The notes below the pieces were generated by a model. It worked only from the letters and a program-made list of their open reading frames with translations. It was not told the DNA's origin and searched no databases. From Kuschelorhynchus macadamiae (taxonomy: Eukaryota; Arthropoda; Insecta; Coleoptera; Curculionidae), in the NCBI GenBank assembly GCA_030620095.1, contig JAUTXW010004485.1:72501-136500 (forward strand): a DNA stretch of 64,000 nt, given 5' to 3'. The position numbers and the translations under genes are program-made. Below are positions 56,049 through 64,000 of the stretch, one piece after another (positions within the stretch are counted from its first letter, which is position 1; each line of letters opens with the position of its first letter).

Positions 56049-57960
56049 AACTAAAAAAATTAGTTATTAATTATGGGAAGGAGTTTACTCGATCTATGTT
56101 ACGAATTATTATCGCCAGTTTTTAATATCTTAAACGAAAATAAATAGAAATTTAGAAAAACACATCAATTTTCTTATGTTTTTTGTATTTAAATAATTTG
56201 GATCCATTATTCAGGGTAGCTCTAGAAATATGAAGCTCTGCCCAAAAAAACGGAAATAACTTTTGTTTTAAAACTATTAGTTAATAAAACAAACGGTGAA
56301 ACAAGCCAAATTTGTTTTATCTTTCTTTTCTCTACAGTACAGAGTAGCCTTAAGGAATACAAGAGCTGTTAAAATAGCAAAAATTAGCAGCTTTAAGAGA
56401 AAACTGGAACTTTTTTAGCACACTGCTCTTTAAAAAGATGACAACTTTATTATATTTTTTACGTATAAACCTCAACTTGAGAAATCCTTGGACGTACCTA
56501 CTTATATGGGGAAGTAATAGGCCAAAACCCATTTTTTGTTGTAGTTCTTGTAAATTATTGGGTGTTATAAAAAACAGGCTTATTTTAAGTAACCCAGTGG
56601 AGCAAGATCTGCCAACCGTGCTGGCTATTCTGCTAAAAACTGGATCATGGTCCATATCGTCTTGTTTATTGGTTAAATAACTGCTAGAATTAATTAGGTA
56701 TAACAGTTTGAAGTTTCTTCCAACAGTTGCAAGTATAAGGGTCCGGTAAAAGTTTCCTAAACTGTTAGTTTACCAACACCAACATCAGAAGCTAATACTT
56801 GAAGTGATTGCTTAGGTTAAGATTGAATTTCATGATCTTCAGATTTAACAAAAGGACGACCAGATCGGGGAGCAAATGCTAAAAGTTGTTACGAACTTGG
56901 AAACAACACTTCTGACGTAACTTGCAGAAACTGGTATATCTATAAAAACCTTTATTAAACTGTCTGGCTGCCCCATTGTAATTCTGATCGGATTGGCTAT
57001 AAAAAAAATTCTCGACTTATCTTCATTAGTATGAAACTTAATAAAACAAAAGAAAATTAAAATAAGTAACTAGAAATAGCAAAACGGCAAAGAGTTTAAG
57101 CGTTAGTGCAAAGCAAACAGTATAAAGTAACATCATGTGTTGTTGAACTTATTCCAAACCCCAGTATCGAGATGCTAAAATATTTTTTTTACCAATTACA
57201 AAAACAACAGTAGGAATTTCAATTTTCTCATTCCCTCTCTATTCGAAAATAGAGACCACTAGTTTATGCAGATGGTTTTGTCTTTCAAAGGTTTCCAAAA
57301 TAAGATAAAATTCAATATAGATTGCATTTAAAATTTTCGAAACTTAATTTTATTCAGTTTCTTCGATAATACTTCTATGCCAACATTTTCAAAAAGTTTT
57401 TCCATGATCATAAAATTTTTTTTTTCATTCTCAATTTAACAATTTTGTTAAATTGAAAACCTTCCCCAATCTCAATTTATGTTGAGAATCGCCAATAATG
57501 GTGGAAAATAGACTGGATTTTGCTTTGGTTAACGGCTTCGACGACAAGTTAATAACTGTATTCTGCGGATGGATTCTCTGGATTAAACATTAACATTAAA
57601 AAATTTATTATTAAAAAACTGGTTATCCAATTTATCTCAAATTTTGCAATAACATCAAGTTTTATGTTGGAATCAACTGGTAACATTTTGGTACAAATCC
57701 AAGATGGCGGAACAAAATGGCGGCTCAATAGAATATATAAAAATTTTAGCCTGAAAAACTGCTTAATGATTTAACTTCAAATTGTGTGCCATAACTAACT
57801 ATTGTATAGAGGTCAACCAGTAAAATTGTGGTACTAATTCAAGATGGCGAAATAAAATGTTTGCAGTCGTGGAAAAATCACCCTCTTAGGTTTTACACAT
57901 CTTTATGTTTTAGCGTCCCTAGATGCCAAAAAATATATTCTATCAATTCCGTCAGTCCGT
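56049..57960. other. Non-coding region; diverged repeats at its 3' end
   Basis: Nothing recognised up to about 57590. From about 57600 to 57860 there are two diverged ~140-bp units built around AACTGGTAACATTTTGGTAC and AAGATGGCGGAACAAAATGG. The same pair of units recurs at 60465-60740. Confidence 0.5.
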
Positions 57961-59500
57961 CTGTCGCACAGAAGATAAAAATCCAAAATTAGAAAATAAA
58001 AAGTCAAATAATGAACATTACGTTTTTTGTCCTTCAAGTGCATCATTGAATGCTTAATATGTCCCTACAAACATATTTGTTTGTTTTGAATTTTTTGGGT
58101 AACTTATTTTATAGTAGGCTCTGGAAAAATAGTAAGTATATTAAACGTCAAATAGTTTCTATTATTTGTTGATAATTAACGTTAAAATCAGGTTCTTGTT
58201 TTGTGAGCTTAGAAAGTAATTTAGTTTTTGCAACAATAGTATGGTAAATATGCAAGGTAAGTACATTTTATTATCTAGTATTTTTTATATAACCAAACGT
58301 TTGTTATATATTTTACTTCCACATCCCTTCAGGATGGGAAGTATAGTATTTTTGTTATATGTTTAAGTTGGTAAAGCATATTATTGTCAAATTACAGTTA
58401 AATCGACCGGTATACTGTTGAGATATATTCGGTTAATCAAGTCACACTAAAATCAGCTGCAACAAATTGCAATAAATGCTGTTTTTATAACCTTTTATTT
58501 AACTTGACAATGTTGACGTATATGCTTTGGACAAATTTTAATTAATATTTGACCAACTTTTACGTACTTACCCGATCACCTTTAAATGTGGTATGTGGCA
58601 TGATACAATAAATACAAGGTATGTCAGCTGCTTACGTCACGCGTGTGACACGGCAGGCAAGGGCATCTTGATTATTTTATTCATAAAGCTTTTAAGGTAA
58701 CTTTAAATGTTTTAAATATTATTTTAACCATCTGTAGACTTTATAAAGCTTAAAATACAGATATTTATAAAATTACGACAATAAAATAAGTTTAAACTCA
58801 ATATTCAATCGTGTTTTCCATTTAAATACATAACAAAAGGCAAACGCTTGCAACTTTAGACAAGGAATTCCTTGTCTAAGCTTGCAACACGCGTGACGTC
58901 ACAAGCGGAATCCAACCTCGCGTTGCGTGGTAGATATAGTTTTGGGACATAACAATATTATGATGTCATGAAGTTGACAACTCCCCCTCTAAGTGGGTGG
59001 AGAGGGGTAACATATAAACACGAGTATAGACATGTTCGTTCAAAATTGGTACAAATGCGTATTTAGGAGCGCACATTACGAATTTTAAAAAATGTGGTTT
59101 TTGCAAAGTTTTATAAAACTGACCGATAATAAAACTGTCCGCAAATGGTTCGTTTCCAAAATACAGGGTCAATGGTAAAGTTTTGAAAAAAAATATTTTT
59201 TTATCTTGCATATTTACCATACTAAATTACTTTCTAAGCTCACAAAACAAGAACCTGATTTTGACGTTAATTATCAACAAATAATAGAAACTATTTGACG
59301 TTTAATATACTTACTATTTTTCCAGAGCCTACTATAAAATAAGTTACCCGAAAAATTCAAAACAAACAAATATGTTTGTAGGGACATATTAAGCATTCAA
59401 TGATGCATTTGAAGGACAAAAAACGTAATGTTCAATATTTGACTTTTTATTTTCTAATTTTGGATTTTTGCCTTCTGTGTCTCGGTTTGTCTGCCTTTCT
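57961..59500. mobile_element. Foldback element with ~295-bp inverted arms
   Basis: Arms 57961-58258 and 59208-59500 are close inverted copies (landmarks AACATTACGTTTTTTGTCCT; AGTAGGCTCTGGAAAAATAG; CAGGTTCTTGTTTTGTGAGC). The 950-bp interior is non-coding and contains its own smaller inverted-repeat element at about 58629-58907. Arm ends carry the GTCTGTC-type text seen in other repeats of the window. Confidence 0.78.
58629..58907. mobile_element. Nested inverted-repeat element with a 24-bp perfect palindrome
   Basis: Outer inverted pair GCTTACGTCACGCGTG (58629) and CACGCGTGACGTCACAAGC (ending 58907). Inside, TTAGACAAGGAATTCCTTGT continuing CTAA at 58856-58879 is an exact self-complementary 24-mer. 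No gene. The outer pair is unusually CpG-rich for this AT-rich DNA. Confidence 0.6.
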
Positions 59501-59642
59501 ATCAGTTCGCGGCATTGCTTAAATAGTACTTACCCGATTGACTTCAAATTTTGACCGAAAATCAAAGGTCATATGTGGATGAACTAGTAATTTTTTTGGT
59601 AAGAATCCAATATAGCGGAACAATGTTAATTTTTTTTTCTTA

Positions 59643-60455
59643 GAATGGTGTATTATTTGGGGTTAGAATCCAGTAAAAAAAAACAAAGGTCTGTTTTTAA
59701 ATTTTCGACGTTTCGCAGCTTTATTGTTGCATCCTCAGGACACATATAGATTCTATATCCTGCGTGAAACCCATATTATCAGTCTTTACCTACTTCTTTG
59801 GTCCGCAGTTATATTCCAGATATTAAGCTTCTAAATGCTTTTCGTTAACAATCCTCTCGTTGTTATGCTAGAGTGGTCTATTATTTGGGGGTAGGATCCG
59901 GTAAAAAAAACAATAAACTTTTTTAAATTGTCAACGTTTCGCAACTTTATTAAAACTCATATTATCAGTCTTTCTCTACTACGTTGGTGGATATTTCCCA
60001 GATATTAAGTTTTTAAGTGGTTTTCGTTAACCATCCTCTTGTTTTTAGGTTAGAGTGGTGTAGTATTTGGGGTTAGGATCCAGTGAAAAAAACAGAAGTT
60101 CACGTGGATTTTATATCCTGCATGAAACCCATATTATCAGTCTTAACCTACTCCGTTGGTTCACAGATATTTCCCAAATATTAGGTTTCTAAATGGTTTT
60201 CGTTAACGATCTTCTTGCTGTTATGTGATGTATTTATTACATAGTCGCATTGGAAGTTGCAAAATAGTTATGGTTCTTTGTAAGATTACTATAAAATAGC
60301 CCTCGCCAGAAAATATATTAGAAAAATATCAACAATAAAGTAGCGAAACGTCGACAATTTTTTTACTGAATGCTAACCCCAAATAATACCCCACTCTAAT
60401 ATAACAATAAGAGGATGGTTAGCGAAAACCATTTAGAAATTTAAAAAAATTATCA
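59643..60455. repeat. Direct tandem repeats (~180-226 bp) plus an inverted copy
   Basis: Units starting GAGTGGT(G/C)TA(T/G)TATTTGGG occur at about 59643, 59869 and 60051. Each contains TTAGGATCCAGTAAAAAAAA, an ATATTATCAGTCTT segment and TTTTCGTTAAC. An inverted copy of the unit start lies at about 60370-60455. The first and last copies contain GCGAAACGTC text resembling part of a hammerhead but lack a foldable stem III. Confidence 0.7.
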
Positions 60456-60459
60456 CTAA

Positions 60460-61131
<672 letters not shown>

Positions 61132-61163
61132 GTTTCTTAAACCTTTTATTTATAATTACTCCC

Positions 61164-62617
61164 AGAAAATATTTCTTGGGTCAGGTTTATGCATTTAAAC
61201 AATAGTGGTTATATTTTCGACGTTTCGCTTTTGATTAAAAGCATTTTCAAGAGCATTTATTTTAACTAAAAAGAGAAAAAAAAAAAACAATATCAGTTCG
61301 ATACAAACTGGTGAATTGTTAAAATTGCCGTTTTGTCAATTATAAAAACACTGATAAAGTAAAATTTTTCAATTAATCCTAAAACATTTAGCAGAAAAGA
61401 TTTTGTAAATCTATGTAAAAGATAGAACACTTTTCTAAAGGCAAAAAATGACTTTCACAATTTTACACATTAAAAGATATTAAAAAACTTATTTACATTA
61501 TTGACGAAAAAAAAAAAAACAAAAACATTTGTACAATTTGGTGTAAAGCCGTTAATTAAAAATAGGTAACCTACCTTGGAAAACAGAGCTTCATTTTTAA
61601 ATCTATTATAATTAAGGCACCTATAGTATCAGCATCATAATGTCTAGGTTGGTTTGGGTGACATTACTTGATCTTAATAATTGTAAAATGATACTGATAT
61701 ACAAGAAACGGTACAAAGTGATGGCGATAAGACAAGAAATTTTTATTATTTTGTTAGTTTTTTTTTATTAGGGATTGGAAGCTAATGTTATTATTTATAC
61801 CAGAGCGAAATTTACTATTTTCTACTTATGGTTAGAATATACGGGTGATGTTGACTGAGTACTATAGTTACGTTATTAAATTAAATTATAATAGATTTGA
61901 CTTAATTTATCAAATCTATTATAATTTAATTTAATAACGTAACTATAGTACTCAGTCAACATCACCCGTATATTCTAACCATAAGTAGAAAATGGTAGCC
62001 CTGGTATAAATAATAACATTAGCTTCCAATCCCTAATAAAAAAAACTAACAAAATAATAAAAATTTCTTGTCTTATCGCCATCACTTTGTACCGTTTCTT
62101 GTATATCAGTATCATTTTACAATTATTAAGATCAAGTAATGTCACCCAAACCAACCTAGACATTATGATGCTGATACTATAGGTGCCTTAAATATAATAG
62201 ATTTAAAAATGAAGCTCTGTTTTCCAAGGTAGGTTACCTATTTTTAATTAACGGCTTTAAACCAAATTGTACAAATGTTTTTGACAATTTTTTTTTCGTC
62301 AATAATGTAAATAAGTTTTTTAATATCTTTTAATGTGTAAAATTGTGAAAGTCATTTTAGAAAAGTGTTCTACTGCTAAATGTTTTAGGATTAATTGAAA
62401 AATTTTACTTTATCAGTGTTTTTATAATTGACAAAACGGCAATTTTAACAAACCAGTTTGTATCGAACTGATATTGTTTTTTTTTTTTCTCTTTTTAGTT
62501 AAAATAAATGCTCTTGAAAATGCTTTTAATCAAAAGCGAAACGTCTGTTTTCTTCAACTCAAAATATAACCACTATTGTTTCAATGCATAAACCTAGACA
62601 ATGAAGAAATATTTTTC
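61164..62617. mobile_element. Giant palindrome, ~720-bp arms, 9-nt loop
   Basis: Left arm 61164-61900 and right arm 61910-62617 are inverted copies at high identity with scattered substitutions and small indels (for example CCAGAGCGAAATTTACTATT on the left against CCAGGGCTACCATTTTC on the right, complemented). Only CTTAATTTA separates them. Both outer sides abut (TA)n tracts. No coding motif; the small open frame at 61975-62163 appears in both arms and has no recognisable domain. It is either a foldback element or an inverted duplication that grew from a TA-rich fragile site. Confidence 0.85.
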
Positions 62618-62618
62618 G

Positions 62619-62767
<149 letters not shown>

Positions 62768-63019
62768 AAATAAAAAATTAAATATGTATATTGAAAGGTG
62801 GGCATCTAGGTAAGTGGGCCCGCTATATCTCAGAAATCGGTCATTGCATAGCCTTGGGAAAACATTTTTAGTAAAACCAACCAAGAGAAATTACTGGAAA
62901 CTATTATCAAGTCCTTAGGATGACCAGAAGTGGGGGTAACACTAATGATTAACTATAAAAACAGTGTTTTCTCTTTTATTTGTCCAGTTAGGCTATACAC
63001 AAAATACCAGCATTAAAAA

Positions 63020-64000
63020 ATGGTATTAAATCTAATAAAATATTACGAAAATGAAAATTCACCGGCCAATATCCAGGAGACAGTAGCAAAAGCTCTGGGA
63101 ATCGGTATAAGGACTGTGCAGAAAATTGTGCATGAAAAAAAGCATAATTTACTACCGAAGAAGGTTAAGAAATATGTACTCGAAAAAAGCCAGAGACAGA
63201 AGACTTAAGTGACAATGTAAAAATGGATGTTCGTAATGCAATTTAAGATTTATACACATTAAAAACTAATATAACCCTTCAAGTTTTAAAACAAGCTTTA
63301 AAAAATCGAGGCTTATTGGAAATTGGACTAAAATCTTGTCAAAATTAATAAAAATGTTAGGTTTTCGATATAAAAAGGACTGTAATCGAAGATTTTTATG
63401 CGAGTTGCCACATATAGCAAGTCAGCGTATCCAGTTTTTAAATAAATACACATAAAATGTGAATTCAAAATTTAGAAAAGTGGTATTTTTAGACGAGACT
63501 TGGATATTTTCTAATGAAAGTGGTTCGAAATCTTGGCAGGACGAGTCTGTAAAAAGTGTCAAGAGAAAAAAGGGATGTGGACGCAAACAATTAATTAAAC
63601 AAGAGTGCGTTTTTTAGTCAGATATTGATACAGATGGGACGGGAAAACGGTTCATCATTTTGCATGCAGGTTCTTCAACAGGATTTCTCCCAGGTGCAAG
63701 TTTACTGTTTTCTTCAACATCCAAAAGTATGGACCACCATGATAATATGAACTGTTTGAAAAGTGGTTAAAAGAACAACTGATTCCAAATTTAGATGTTC
63801 CATCTTTAATCATTCTGGACAATGATCTTCTATAAAAGTAATATTTATGACTGGCTAATAAAACAAAAGCAAAATCCTTTACCCAATATGCTGAAACTAG
63901 AACTTCTTTTAATGGCAAAATCTATTAAAAAACCAACAATATATGCGGTAGATGAAATATTACGGGAAAATAGACATGAGGTTTTACGACTGCCGCCATA
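63020..64000 (+). pseudogene. Tc1/IS630-like transposase, copy 3, cut by the window end
   Basis: ATG 63020 (MVLNLIKYYENENSPANIQE) with a helix-turn-helix (AKALGIGIRTVQKIVHEKK), stop at 63208, then degenerate sequence. The catalytic region reads VVFLDETWIFSNESGSKSWQ (from about 63481; first Asp), HAGSSTGFLPGASLLF, DHHDNMN, LIILDN (about 63810; second Asp), and the last bases give VLRLPP, the lead-in to the missing third motif. Same family as the copies at 7525 and 10563, and closer to the latter in the DETWIFS and SWQDE segments. Multiple stops; non-functional. Confidence 0.8.

Noticed and set aside
59702..59738. Candidate functional hammerhead ribozyme
   Set aside because: Core pieces are present but the GAAACGTC segment leaves no stem III, so a self-cleaving fold in cis is not credible; kept only as a recurrent motif.
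61164..62617. Palindrome as a pure assembly artefact
   Set aside because: The arms differ by substitutions and indels, which a duplicated contig end would not normally show; still listed for long-read checking.

Overview
The window reads as AT-rich, intron-bearing insect (arthropod) nuclear DNA. The evidence is the mixture of transposon families: mariner-like DUF4817 transposases with a short phase-2 intron, Penelope-like retroelements with a GIY-YIG nuclease, Transib/RAG1-like transposase remnants, a pogo/Tigger element, a hAT element, Jockey/CR1-type and R4/Dong-type non-LTR retrotransposons, and a CACTG-ended element coding for a protein common in arthropods but usually left unnamed. A beetle-like genome is plausible, but the species cannot be fixed from sequence alone. 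I see no host single-copy gene, tRNA, rRNA or CRISPR array; every recognisable coding segment belongs to a mobile element.

Layout. 0-4 kb: a mariner-like remnant and a mariner-like element (816-3725) with 665-bp inverted arms. 5-6.7 kb: a minisatellite split by a palindromic array of ~395-bp units. 7.2-12.6 kb: two Tc1/IS630-like elements (7214-10052 and 10358-12557), the second with one in-frame stop and an inverted copy of its own 5' coding region. 13.3-15.4 kb: a CACTG-ended element whose relatives recur on the minus strand at 19-21 and 37.6-39.4 kb. 16-19 kb: two decayed non-LTR retrotransposons. 22-24 kb: a Transib/RAG1-like pseudogene. 24.2-27.7 kb: a pogo/Tigger element with a long, nearly intact transposase and an out-of-frame C-terminal PHD finger. 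29-37.4 kb: a nest of four elements. A plus-strand Penelope-like element is split by a long-TIR mariner-like element (29190-32088) and again by a minus-strand Penelope-like element; the latter is split by a Sola-like transposon (33137-35766) that is flanked by 4-bp AAAT duplications and carries a three-exon, fully open 603-residue gene. 42-44 kb: mariner-like and Transib-like fragments. 45.2-48.4 kb: an almost complete EN+RT non-LTR retrotransposon with an (ATT)n tail. 48.4-51 kb: a mariner fragment and a second large Transib-like copy. 53.1-55.7 kb: a hAT element. 55.8-62.8 kb: mostly non-coding foldback elements, tandem repeats and two long (TA)n tracts bracketing a ~1.45-kb palindrome with a 9-nt loop. 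63-64 kb: a third Tc1/IS630-like remnant cut by the window end.

The genes do not form a host pathway. They are independent transposition genes, and their nesting gives an order of insertion. The most intact and possibly recently active units are the Sola-like element, the pogo element, the 10.4-12.6 kb Tc1-like element and the 45-48 kb retrotransposon.
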